A DNA stretch of 64,000 nt. Origin: Haematococcus lacustris. Taxonomy: Eukaryota; Chlorophyta; Chlorophyceae; Chlamydomonadales; Haematococcaceae. The stretch is from the NCBI GenBank assembly GCA_030144725.1, contig JASKMD010000008.1, positions 7,269,153 to 7,333,152 on the forward strand. Direction: 5' to 3'. This document shows, piece after piece, positions 43,035 to 53,097 of this stretch (position 1 is its first letter; each line of letters starts with the position of its first letter). The notes below the pieces were generated by a model, which was not told the origin of the DNA, ran no database searches, and saw only the letters and a program-made list of their open reading frames with translations. The translations under genes and the position numbers were made by a program.

Positions 43035-44450
43035 GGCAGCCCCCTCGTCCCTCACTAGGGCCTCTGTCGGACCACTAGGGACCACTAGCGGGACCACTCA
43101 AATTATAATGCTATATAGTGTTATAATGCTGAGTGAGTGGAGTTTTCCCGTGCACATAGCACATGGCATGGTCGCCTACCCCCTACACCATTGCCTGACC
43201 CCTGTGACAGGTCTATAGTTTAGAGTTGGCATCACCTGCATGCACTAATGTGACAGCTCAATTGGGGGCCCAAGTTACTGTGCCACAGCAGGCTGGTGCT
43301 GCTGCTGGGCCTTGGTTGGCTTGTCTCGCACCCGCTTGTAGCCCAGCTCAGGGTGCTCCCTTGCATTTGGCTGGCAGAGCTGCCTGGTCTGGCCACCATC
43401 ACAGCTCCAGTGGGCGCCACTTGCTCTCCCCAATGCGCTGCATGTTCAGCGCTGCATTGCAGGCCCTGTCCAGCCACCTGCCTGGCTGTGGTGCTGGCTT
43501 AGCTTTGGCGCCCTTCCCATTTTTTGCCCTGGGTGAGCTGGGTTGGCTTAGCTGCCTGCTCAGCCTTGGTGTGCTTGCTGCGCTGGGCTGTCGGGGGAGT
43601 GCTGGGCCCAGGCTCCGAGGCTGCTGGCTGTGTGGCTGCCTGGCTGCTGCATGGGGTCTGTGAGGGCTTGCGTGGTGCCACTACCGGCCACCACATTATT
43701 CTTCCAGTCGCAGGCCTGGTGGGCTGCTCAAGGTCCAGCTGCTCCTCACAGGGTTGCTCACCATTCACCTGAGGTCCAGGTACGCCTCCACACCATGTCC
43801 CAGGTGGCCAGGGTGACGGTGATGTGCTTGAGGTTGGCCTCCAGGGATGTCGTGGGCTGAGCTGGCTGCTGCAAGGTGCTGGAGGTGGGGCTAAATCGGT
43901 GCTAGCCACAGCTCGATGCTGGGGTGGGCGTTGTTCAGGCCACTGGCCTGCTGCCCCTGGCCCTTGGTCAACTTCCACCGAGCCACCTCCTCTGCTACCA
44001 GCTGGCCTGACTCCTGGTCACCCCTGAGGCTGCACTGCCTGCCTGGGTGACGCCGGGGTCGATGCCCACCCAGTCTGTGTGGCTGGACTCACGCTTTTCA
44101 GCTATGGCCTTGCCGGTTTGAGGGAGTCCCACCGCATGGACCGCTACTGCTGCTGCACCTGGGGCTGCCGTTGGGCGGCTGTTGCTGCTGGAGGGGCCGG
44201 GTGGGGCAGGAGGGGTGGCAGGGGGCGTGTGTAGTGCACACACACACTGACACCGTCTGTATCCACCGTCCTCTCAAACTCGAACCACTGGTTGGTTGTC
44301 TTGCCTGTGCTGAACCACCTAGCCTAGTGCTCGCTCATGGCTGGCCTAGTGGGGTGTTCACACAGTGCGGAGCTCATGACACAGCCGACAACACACTGCG
44401 CGCACACCTGGCCCAGTGGTGGCTCAGGGCCGGCTTTGTGGTGAAGGCTT
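43035..44450 (-). pseudogene. TnpB/Fanzor-like nuclease remnant, C-terminal part with 3' flank (F2)
   Basis: Read from 44450 down: NQWFEFERTVDTDGVSVCVH, then SHTDWVGIDPGVTQAGSAAS (RuvC-I-like aspartate; GIDPG codons about 44054-44068), VARWKLTKGQGQQASGLNNA, LWLAPI, LQHLAAASSA. A jump to GEQPCEEQLD, MWWPVVAPRKP, a linker, CNAALNMQRIGESKWRPLEL at about 43404-43462 (RuvC-III-like D/N-x-N-A-A-x-N-M), and the tail LGYKRVRDKPTKAQ. Stops and frameshifts are frequent, and the region holding the FFGNAGIGT and FRTSRVSS motifs seen in F3 and F4 is deleted. 43035-43250 is a non-coding 3' flank shared with F5. The motif order is that of Fanzor; I infer the family and have not tested it. Confidence 0.6.
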
Positions 44451-44644
44451 TATGAGACCCCTTGGTCAGGCGTAACACAGTACGGCACACCGGTGAAGTA
44501 CTAGCTCAAGGCTTGTGGGTGGGTGCTCATGGTGGCTCTGTAGCAGCCTTGCTTGTCGGCCCTGGACATAGCGACTGAGGCATGACTTCACAGGGTGGTG
44601 CCCTTTGCTGGTAGCCCAGGCAATGTACGTGCCAACACGTGCAG

Positions 44645-45555
44645 GATGGAGGCAAAGTCAAGCGTGTGCCAGCCAATTGGGACGGTGAGGGGAAGCCCCT
44701 GAAGGTGGGATGGCAACCGCATGTGGGACACGCATTTGGCAGCACGTCTTAACCAGTTTCAGGCAATGGCACAGCACCCAAGCAGCAGGTTCAAGCTGTT
44801 TTGCCCAAACGCTGCAGATTGGTGACGTCGTGGAGGGCATAGTCAAGTTGATCAAGCCCTACGGCGCCTTTGTTGACCTTGGTGGCTTCGATGGTCTATT
44901 GTTTTTTGACCAGATCTCCAAGAGGCCTGTCAAGAGTGTGGAGAGCATACTGAAAAAGGGGGACAAGCTGAAGGTCAGTGGTGGACATGCTGTGTGCCCT
45001 GGTGGTGGATGCCCTGTGTGCTGAAGCAAAGCTGACTGCACTGAGCCAGACTCAACTGCAATCTCAGCTGCAGACTTGCAGGAGGGCTGTGGGAGCTGGG
45101 TCCAAGTGCAGGTTGTCACCTTGCGACTACATTTACATGGTGTGGGTGTCTGTGTGCGTGTGTGTGTGCAGGTCATGGTTCTTAGTCATGATCTCGACCG
45201 AGGCCGTATCGCCCTGTCGACGAAGAAGCTAGAGCCTAGTCCTGGGGACATGCTCAGAGATCCTCAACTGGTGTTTGACAAGGCTGAGGAAACTGCAGAG
45301 GCTCTCAAGTCACGAGCAGAGGCTCTCAAGTCACTAGCAGCAACAACTCAGGCAAGTACTGACAGCGTGCCTGGTGACTTGGCAGTGCCTGACTTCACCA
45401 TAGACATAGACATACACATGGAAGACGTTCCTAGTGAGTTGGCAGCATCACCCCACACTCATGTTGAGACATCAGTGCACATAACATGTCGAGGTGTCCA
45501 CCTGTATATAAGGAGTGAGGTCTTAAAACCTGGCAGTGAAGGGGTCATGAAGTGA
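44645..45555 (+). CDS. Plastid ribosomal protein S1-like module (copy 3)
   Basis: Exons 44645-44704 ([20 protein letters not shown]), 44818-44973 (52 codons: [20 protein letters not shown] ... ILKKGDKLK) and 45172 onward ([40 protein letters not shown]). The last exon either ends at 45351 (CAG followed by GCAAGT, 60 codons) or runs to a stop at 45553-45555 through [20 protein letters not shown]. First unit of a three-unit tandem array on the plus strand. All boundaries are phase 0, so units could be spliced together as repeated modules. It has no transit peptide or upstream S1 domains. Confidence 0.6.
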
Positions 45556-45589
45556 AGGAGCAGGGGTCGTTGGCATGGTATGTGGCAGT

Positions 45590-46218
45590 GTGTGCACCAG
45601 TGATGGGCGATTCGCCAAAGACGTATTACTCAGAGTAATAAAAGACATCAAAACATGGATTTCTTATTACTTTATATATTTATTTCTTAACAAATCAATA
45701 AATTAATGTCTTAATGTCGCAATAATCACAGCATACTACATAATTAACTATATAATTACAGCATACTCCCTTGTAGACCTGGATGCAAAACGAGACATCA
45801 AAACATGCAACAGGTTGGGTTGTAGCCCAACACCCTAGCCCTAGCGGGTCAGCATGCAACAGGCTGGGCTGTAGCCCAACACCCTAGCCCTAGTCATCAT
45901 CGCTTGCTACGCTCCGCACCCAATTAAACCAATCGCGTCGCATTCTTGACATGTTGCGTTACTGACCTCAACGCCTTCGTCATCGGGATGTTCGGCTGGA
46001 TGTTCGGCTGTGGTGGGCAGCCGCCCGCTTTGCGGAAGATGGGATACATTGTTGGGGGATAAGTAATAAGCGGAGTACCAGACGGGCGGTGGAGCTATTA
46101 CCGATGTAATAAAGTTCACTCATTTTAAGGACGACTTTTTCGACTTATTACCGTTTTTTGCGCTGGATTATTACCGACTTATTACATTATTACCCAATCG
46201 CCCATCACTGGTGTGCAC
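45590..46218. mobile_element. 613-bp non-autonomous hAT-type element with 8-bp target duplication
   Basis: Terminal inverted repeats CAGTGATGGGCGATT (45598-45612) and its complement at 46196-46210, flanked on both sides by GTGTGCAC (45590-45597 and 46211-46218). Eight-bp duplications and CAGTG-type ends are hAT hallmarks. The interior is strongly AT-rich against a GC-rich host and has no transposase-like frame. The neighbouring tandem S1 unit has an uninterrupted GTGTGCAC at 47316-47323 with matching flanks, showing the empty site. Confidence 0.9.
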
Positions 46219-46581
46219 TCCTTCCCCTATGAATAGGTCAGGGCTTGTGGATGGGTGTTCATTGTGGCTTTGTAGCACCACCTGGCCTTGCTTGTAACAG
46301 TATCATCACAGGTGCATGTCGAGACATATAGGCAGTGCATGTCAAGGTGTTGACGTGTGGGGAATGGGTGCATCCTTGACAGCTCCATCCCCATCCCTGG
46401 TGGTGCATGCTTGCAGACATACTTCTTGCAGGAATATTGCTTGCTTGCTCATGTAGATCAAGGCATGGTTCAATAACAGAACTTGGACGCCTGGGATGCA
46501 GAGCGAGCGGGCAGTCGTCCTGATACCTTCCAGCAGCTGGGCACGCCTGGCACCAGGCAATGTCCATGTTAACACTTGCAG

Positions 46582-47339
46582 GACAGAGGCAAAGTCAAGC
46601 GTAAGCCAGCCAAATGGGACGGCCAGACCGTGCCCTTCGAGGTGAGAATGCAATTGCATGTGGGACACGCAGCCTGCAGCACGTCTTCACCTGTCTTGGG
46701 CTGTGGCAGAGCATCAAGTCAGCTGTCTATAGCTTATTTGCCTGAATGCTGCAGATTGGTGACGTCATGGTGGGTGAAGTCCATTCCGTCAGGCCCTACG
46801 GCGCCTTTGTCGACCTGGGCGGCTTCATAGGCCTACTGCATCGCACCCAAGTTTCTATGTATAAATTCCAAGATGTGCAGAGCATACTGAAGAGAGGGGA
46901 CAAGTTAAAGGTAATTGGCAGACGCCCTGGGCACTAGAGCAAAGCTGACTCTATAGAGTCAGAGTCAACTGCAATCTCAGCTGCAGACTTGCGGGAGGGC
47001 AGTGGGAGCTGGGTCCAAATGTAGGTTTTCACCTAGGGACTACATCGACATGATGGGTGTGGGTGTGGGTGTTGGTGTGCATGTGTGCAGGTCATGGTTC
47101 TCTCATATGATCAAGACAAAGGCCGCATCACTCTGTCGACGAAGAAGCTAGAGGCCACCCCTGGGGACATGCTCAGAGATCCTCGACTGGTGTTTGACAA
47201 GGCTGAGGCAGCTGCAGAGGCTCTCAAGTTACGAGCAGAGGCTTTCAAGTCACTAGCAGCAGCGACTCAGGCAAGTACGGAAGACAGCAGCGTCATCGGC
47301 ATGGTATGTGGCAGTGTGTGCACCCCTTCCCATGAATAG
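46582..47339 (+). CDS. Plastid ribosomal protein S1-like module (copy 4)
   Basis: Exons 46582-46641 ([20 protein letters not shown]), 46755-46910 (52 codons: [20 protein letters not shown] ... ILKRGDKLK) and 47091-47270 ([40 protein letters not shown]), the last ending at CAG before GCAAGT. Exon lengths of 60, 156 and 180 nt equal those of copy 3, which suggests the exon architecture has been preserved since duplication. The alternative read-through stop is at 47339. Second unit of the array, separated from copy 3 by the hAT element. Confidence 0.6.
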
Positions 47340-47668
47340 GTCAGAGCTTGGGGATGGGTGTTCATGGTGGCTTTGTAGCACCATCTTGCCTTGCATGGCA
47401 CAGCGTCATCACAAACGCATGTCGGGACATCCAGGCATCACATGTCAAGGTGTTGACCTGTGGGGCATGGGCGCACCCTTGACAGCTACATCCCCATCCC
47501 TGGTGGCACATGCTTGCAGACATACTGCTTGCTTGGACCAGCTGGGCCTTGGACATTTGAGTTGCAATCGCATGTGGGACACGCAGCTGGCAGCACGTCT
47601 TTACCACTTTGGGGCAATGGCACAGCACCCAAGCAGCAGGCTAGAGCTGGCTTGCCTATATGCTGCAG

Positions 47669-48160
47669 GTTGGTGACATCGTGGAGGGCATAGTCCAATT
47701 CGTGGAGCCCTCTGTGGCCTATGTGGACTTGGGCGGCATCGTGGGTGTACTGCCTAGAACCAGAATCTCCCATACGAGTGTGGAGAGCATACTGAAGGAA
47801 GGGGACAAGTTGAAGGTTAGTGCCGGACACCCAGTGGTGGATGCTATGTGTGGTGGAGCAAAGCTGGCTGCATAGAGCCAGACTCAGCTGCAAACTCAGT
47901 TGCAGACTTGCAGGAGGGCTGTGAGAGCTGGGTCCCACTGTAGTGTTTCAGCTATAGACTACTTCTACATGGTGTGGGTGTGGGTGCAGGTCATGATTCG
48001 CGCGTATAATAAGAACAAATGTTGTGTCACCCTGTCAACGAGGAAGCTAGAGGCCACCCCTGGGGACAAGGCCGAGGCCCAAATGTCAGCAGCGACGACT
48101 CAAGCAGGTACTGGAGACGTACCTGGTGACTTGGCAGCGTCAGAGTCGTACATACCTTGA
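47669..48160 (+). pseudogene. Plastid ribosomal protein S1-like module, degenerate (copy 5)
   Basis: S1-fold exon 47669-47815 lacks three codons (VGDIVEGIVQFVEPSVAYVD ... ILKEGDKLK). The next exon from 47990 (VMIRAYNKNKCCVTLSTRKL, then EATPGD) has lost the MLRDP...FDKAEE block and stops at 48158-48160. The short linker exon is reduced to a trace near 47555. Likely decaying third unit of the tandem array, period about 1.1 kb. Confidence 0.6.
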
Positions 48161-48249
48161 GCGGGGCAGTAAAAGGTGGTGTCCGGGCCAACATTACCCC
48201 CCAGCATCGCATGGCACCAGCTGGTCTTCCAGGCTGGAGCTACGTGAAT

Positions 48250-48620
48250 AGCTATGGCATATCTGTATGACAACACAAGATCATATAGATATCCCATAAC
48301 TCGGGGTGGACGGGGTCACTATGCTACAGAGGTGTATGCAATATGTGGTGTATGCAATATACAGGGTCATGTAGTTTTCCATACCTTGGATGAGGTGCAG
48401 GTGTTCCGCAGATGCCGCAGGTGTACCGCAAGTCGCGAGTGTGCTATTTGCATGTAGGGCGTGCCGGGTATCAATACCCGCCTCATGTTTTGGGTACTAT
48501 GGGTATTAATGACCCTGTATTACATTAATTAAATATACAGGGTCATCTAATTTTCCACAACTCGCCTCTTCTCGAGTGTGCTAGTTGCATGTTTGGCTTG
48601 CACGTCCAAATTCTGCAAGT
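48250..48620. repeat. AT-rich segment with hairpin and ATACAGGGTCAT repeats
   Basis: ATACAGGGTCAT occurs at 48358 and 48535 (direct) and as its complement at 48509-48520. The last pair forms a perfect 12-bp stem with a 14-nt loop (48509-48546). GGGTATCAATACCC near 48468 is another hairpin. GTAGTTTTCCATACC and CTAATTTTCCACAAC follow the direct copies, so short termini of nested miniature elements are likely. Confidence 0.5.
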
Positions 48621-48814
48621 CGCGAGTCACCCGAAAAAGCTCGCCTACGCAACTAGTACAACCCCAACGCAGCAAATGCAACAAAGTGCGGTACCTTAGC
48701 GGACATGTTGCCAGGCTAGCATGTATACTTGTAGTTGGGGATGGACAAATAGAACGCTTCGTCGTTGCTGCTTACCTTGGCGCTGGCTCCAGGCTGGGCG
48801 CACCAGCCACTGGA

Positions 48815-49036
48815 TCACCTGGCCTGCTGGGAGTACCCAGTCTCACTCACAACGGTGACTATTTCTGGATGTAAGGACTGCAGCACGGCCTTGGCCCCCC
48901 ACCCACCCCGCGTGCCAATGCCTGCGTTGCCAAAGAACACCACCAGCTGCTTGCGGGTCCCCCACCGCTTTTGGGACTCAACAGCTGCCTCCTCCTCCAG
49001 CTGCATGGCACACAAGGCACACACCGCACATGACAT
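48815..49036 (-). pseudogene. TnpB/Fanzor-like nuclease remnant, central piece (F3)
   Basis: Minus-strand reading KQLVVFFGNAGIGTRGGWGA followed by KAVLQ (about 48893-48970) is the V-V-x-x-G-(N/D)-A-x-x-x-(S/T)-x-G-G block that sits between RuvC-I and the zinc-ribbon-like part in Fanzor proteins. It is preceded by LEEEAAVESQKRWGTR. This segment is exactly what F2 lacks. It is cut off on both sides. Confidence 0.5.
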
Positions 49037-49169
49037 CCTTGAGAGGATTGGGGGATATGGGCACCTAGCAGGTCACATGTGGGGCAGTCATCATCATCTG
49101 GCCCTGCCCCTCCCCCACTACCTGGCTGCGGATGCGGATGAAGTAACCCACCTGATCACACACGCAAAT

Positions 49170-49730
49170 TAGTGCACAACTATCGATTTTGAGGGGGTGT
49201 TTTTTGTACTCGGTTCGCCTCGGAATGAGACTATTGGCCCATGCCCACCAACATCGTGAAAAATCTCGTAGTAATCAGAGAAATTCGTGGATTAATGAAA
49301 TAATATTTAGTTACCCTCTTTTAAAGCTAGCTACTCCTTATAGTGCAGTACTGCACCATATCTAATGCCGCAACAATGCACCAAAGCTCATCGTGAAAAA
49401 TTGCACCATATACAGTCTAGTAGTTTTGTGATGTAGTAAAGTAGTTATGTTGGTAATTCATTGGTATTTTACTGGTTTGGAGATTGTTGTTCCTTCAAAT
49501 CATATTGGTTCTCATGGTGTAGTACTGCACCTGTCACTAGTGCACTACTACAATGCACCCAATTGTGCTACACTGCACCACACCGAGTGGTACAACACAT
49601 CACCTTAGCGATATCTCACCAACCATGCATATTTATGAATTTTCGTCCAAACCCATATTTTACAACCACGTCGATTCTGAATAATGCTGTTACTAATTTG
49701 CCTGAGTGATGAAGCCTTTAAGGTAGCACT
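49170..49730. other. AT-rich block with repeated TGCACC motifs
   Basis: Composition falls sharply compared with the surroundings. Between 49335 and 49580 TGCAC-type motifs occur at least seven times, including a perfect palindrome GTGCAGTACTGCAC at about 49342. No convincing coding frame. It could be part of an AT-rich transposon; terminal repeats were not found. Confidence 0.45.
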
Positions 49731-49741
49731 TGACGCACTGG

Positions 49742-50560
49742 ATCCTCGACTTGGCCCGCTCCTCCAGTCTCTCCTTAAGCGCCTTCCCTTGTGGCGAGCA
49801 GTGTTGTGGATCTTCAGATTTTCAGATTTTCAGATTTTCATGAAAATGAAAGAGTTTCATTGAAAATGTGAAAGACTTTCACGCGAGTGAAATTGAGCGG
49901 TTGCCGATGGTTTCTCAGCCTCATCTTTTGCACGCGGCCTGTACGTAGGCTTGCACACCCCCTTTATCAAGCATGTATCGGTTTGGAGGCACAGATCGGC
50001 GCCTTGACCCTGATGTACCACCCCAACCTAACCCCACACTCCTCCATCGTGCAATCATCCAGGTGCAATCATTCCAGCACCCATGCCTTATGCAAATGTC
50101 TGCCATGCCATTTCAAGCCTCATCCTCTACTACGACACCCCCACTCCCAACCTCCACCCACTCCCACCCCCACCATCAACAATGTCATGCAGCCTCTACA
50201 GGCTGGCTAGCCATCCACTCTTCCCACTGCTCCTCCTCTGCAGCTGTGGGAGCAAAGGGCTGCTCATCACGCTTCAGCGCCCGCGTGTTAAAGAACACAT
50301 AGGCCATGGCCCACATGCGCCCCATGAGTAGGCGGTTGCGCTTGTCGTTCTCTCTACAGTGGGCTTCAGCTACCCTCCAACCCCAGATTAAACGGTCTCT
50401 TACCTCGTAGCGGGAGGGCAACTTCAAGTGAGGGATGAACTTGTTGAAGAAGGCCTTGGTTGTTTCGTTCTCTACAAGATGAAGGGGCAGGTTGTGTCAA
50501 CCAGGAAGCGCATAAAGAACTCGTTGGAACCGTCTGGATGTCTAACACCTCCTGCTGTCA
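49742..50560 (-). pseudogene. Unidentified gene fragment(s), minus strand
   Basis: Protein-like text: GGVRHPDGSNEFFMRFL (about 50548-50500), an acceptor TTGTAG, then NETTKAFFNKFIPHLKLPSR and RDRLIWGWRVAEAHCREND, NRLLMGRMWAMAYVFFNTRA, ending EEEQWEEWMASQPVEAA with a stop at 50185. A second coding-like piece at 49800-49742 reads KALKERLEERAKSRIQCVKC. Composition and charge pattern look like real protein rather than chance. I do not recognise the family; a transposon-encoded protein is a reasonable guess given the surrounding repeats. Confidence 0.4.
49805..49890. repeat. TTTTCAGA-type short repeat, copy 1
   Basis: CTTCAGATTTTCAGATTTTCAG followed by GAAAATGAAAG and GAAAATGTGAAAGA. A second copy, same orientation, is at 60166-60270. 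Confidence 0.75.
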
Positions 50561-50640
50561 GCCGACCCCAACTAACAGAAAATGACAGGAAACCGACCCC
50601 TGGTAATCAAAACGACGCCGCGTCTCAGCCACGTGGATTC
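50560..50640 (-). repeat. Repeat R, inverted copy 3
   Basis: The reverse complement reads CCACGTGGCTGAGACGCGGC then GTCGTTTTGATTACCAGGGG and GTTAGTTGGGG, matching 42231-42305 and 41460-41540. Confidence 0.7.
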
Positions 50641-51159
50641 TATTTATGTCTAGCTCATCACTGGATAAAGGACTCCGCCAGCTATGCGGTGCAGCTTGTA
50701 TCATTAAATATTGTGCACTGTGCTGAGTGCTATGGCGGCTCAAATCTTGACATTCAAACTCATGCCAGTTTTGCTCATGCGGGCCTCGTCGCGAGAGACC
50801 GCCGCGACCGACGTGGCCCAGGAGCACCTGCACACAGTGAGGAACAATAGCCGCAGTCAAAATGATTCACATGGCACGCCAAACCGATGTAAAGACGCCC
50901 CTCCACCCATGCTCGGAAACATGCAAGGCTGCTGCGATGCTTGACCCCTTCGTGAGCAGTACTGTTGGCCTGGCCACTCTGTAATGCATCACAAGGTGTG
51001 TAGCCATTGCTATGTTACCTTGCTCGACATGTTGGGTCCGATCCCTCCCGCCTGCCTGCCGCTTGCGTGTCGAGCTCGTGTCCAGCTCCGATGTGGCCCC
51101 CTGCTGCTCAGATGGAGGGGATAGGGAGGCACTAGCACCAGCTGCCACCTGCTGCCAGT

Positions 51160-51335
51160 GGGGGGCTGCAGGAGGGGTGGGCAGCCCAGGGGCGGCTGGT
51201 GGAGGGGCGGCGGGTGGTGGGGGCGGCGGGTGGGCAGCCCAGGGGCGGCGGGTGGGCAGCCCAGGGGCGGCGGGTGGGCAGCCCAGGGGCGGCAGGGGAG
51301 GGGGTGGGGCTGGGGCTGGGAGGGGGTGGGGCTGC
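51160..51335. repeat. 22-bp GC-rich minisatellite
   Basis: Units of GGGCGGCGGGTGGGCAGCCC repeated about four times at 51222-51300, within a wider G-rich stretch. The proline-rich ORF on the opposite strand follows from composition. Confidence 0.85.
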
Positions 51336-52339
51336 CAGGGGGTGGTCCGGTTGGGCTAGTCAGCACTGCAAGGCAAAGTTAGGTCACGCCAAAGTATGTC
51401 CCCACAAGCCTACTCAATGAAATGACGTGCTCTCTTCTCCAACAGCAGTGTCGTTGAGTTAGGAACAATGTTGACACTCGAAAGTCTGGAAAGTCATAGT
51501 GGTCAGCTCACAACATGCCAATTTGTGCAAGGGGGTCCCTTTTTCTGTGTGGCTGGCTAGAGAGACCTCTTTCCATTCGCACCTCGCAGCAATGTCGCGT
51601 GTCAACTTGCCCAACGACGGTCCTCCGACACCGCCTGCAACAATGAAAGGCTTGCGGAGTGAGCCTGGCGGGCTGAACATTGATTGTACTTCCTGCTCGA
51701 TAGCAGGCGCAGCCCTGAGGTGCATCCGCGATCGCTTGCGCCGGCATGGCCTCATTCGCAAGAGGTAAAGCGCCGCTTGCCAGTAGATGCGCAATAATTC
51801 GCAGGTGCCAATGTGACAAACGCTATCGAAAACGGTGTAGTGCTGAGCGAGTATTTGCATAAAGATTACCAACCCCATGTTGGGACATCCTGACCTGCTG
51901 TTGCTCCTGCTCTGCAGCATGCTGCTGTTGAAGACGAGCCACAGCTGTGCTGACATTTGAGTCCAGCAGTACCCATATAGACTGTAACCATTGGGATTGT
52001 GCGGTTGTACTAACGCGACTTACACTAAATAAACACAAAACTAACAGGAAAACCAGGAAAAAAACAGGAAAACCAGGACATCGAAGGCACATTAGCACCA
52101 CAGTTAGCGAAGCGAGTTAGGAAAATGAAGCGAAACAGACAGCGTAGACGGAACCGCAACGCCTCGGACAGTTAGGTTGACCGCCGCCAGCACAGGCTCA
52201 GCGGAACATGCAGGCCAACGGTGCAGCGCACTGGGCCCACAACCACATAGGGCTCTATCGACTCCTAGGGTTAGGGACCTAGGTTAGGGACTCACACCGG
52301 TCCCTGACTCCTGTGGAGAAGTGTAGGGGCTAGGATAGG

Positions 52340-52445
52340 GATACAGGACGGCCTGTCTCTGGATGGGTGGACTGTCTCTGGATGGAAGGACTGGATGGGT
52401 GGACTGTCTCTGGATGGAAGGACTGTCTCTGGTGGACGTTGACAA
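52340..52445. repeat. Minisatellite of GGACTGTCTCTGGATGG units
   Basis: Irregular tandem copies of GTCTCTGGATGG(G/A)(T/A)GGACT. Just upstream (52262-52290) TAGGGTTAGGGACCTAGGTT shows two TTAGGGAC units. Confidence 0.8.
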
Positions 52446-53097
52446 AAATGCACGGACTGCACAGATGGTTGGCAGGGATGGCTGGCAGGGATAGGATATG
52501 ATAAGTGAACCCACTACTGCTATGAGGAGGTAGCACGGAAGGTTTGCATATACTAGCATGAGTAGGCGTTGGAGGAATGGTTTAAGATCAACCCGACCAA
52601 CATTGCACTCCCGACGATGGTCATTATCAGCACGTCTAGCTTGATGGGCAATGCTTCTTGCAATTCACCAGTGATGACAACCAGTCACTTTGCAGCATTC
52701 ACTCGCTCACATACCCAGCAGCGGGTGGAAATGCCCTTCTACTCGCCAATCGAAGTATGAAATGGTGCTAGGTGCAGTGGCCTACCTCGAGTCTGTTGGT
52801 TGCTCTCACCATGTGAAATACACATGCGCAGCCATGTAGTGGCTAGGGTCTACCTTCCCTTGGTTTGCTGCCTGTGCTTGGAGGCATCCCGCTAAGACGC
52901 AACATGTAGTCAACCTGAGGAATGGATATATTATACTTTGGATCGTCTACAACAGCAGCAGCCCGCCCAGGGGCAGCAGCAGGCACATCCAGTCTAGGGT
53001 CTTCACCTTTGCCCAGGCTCACACAACGCCAACCACGCAGCCTGGGGGCTTACTGAGGCCATGGAGGGCCCTGGCCCCTCAAGCACGGTGCCCTTAC

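Noticed and set aside
51010..51366. Proline-rich ORF on the minus strand
   Set aside because: Explained by the 22-bp G-rich minisatellite on the other strand.
51499..51768. 89-codon plus-strand ORF
   Set aside because: No recognisable motif, splice signals or paralogue; cannot be told from chance.
52262..52290. Telomere-like TTAGGG units
   Set aside because: Only two imperfect units, not the chlorophyte TTTAGGG/TTTTAGGG form, and part of a local duplication.
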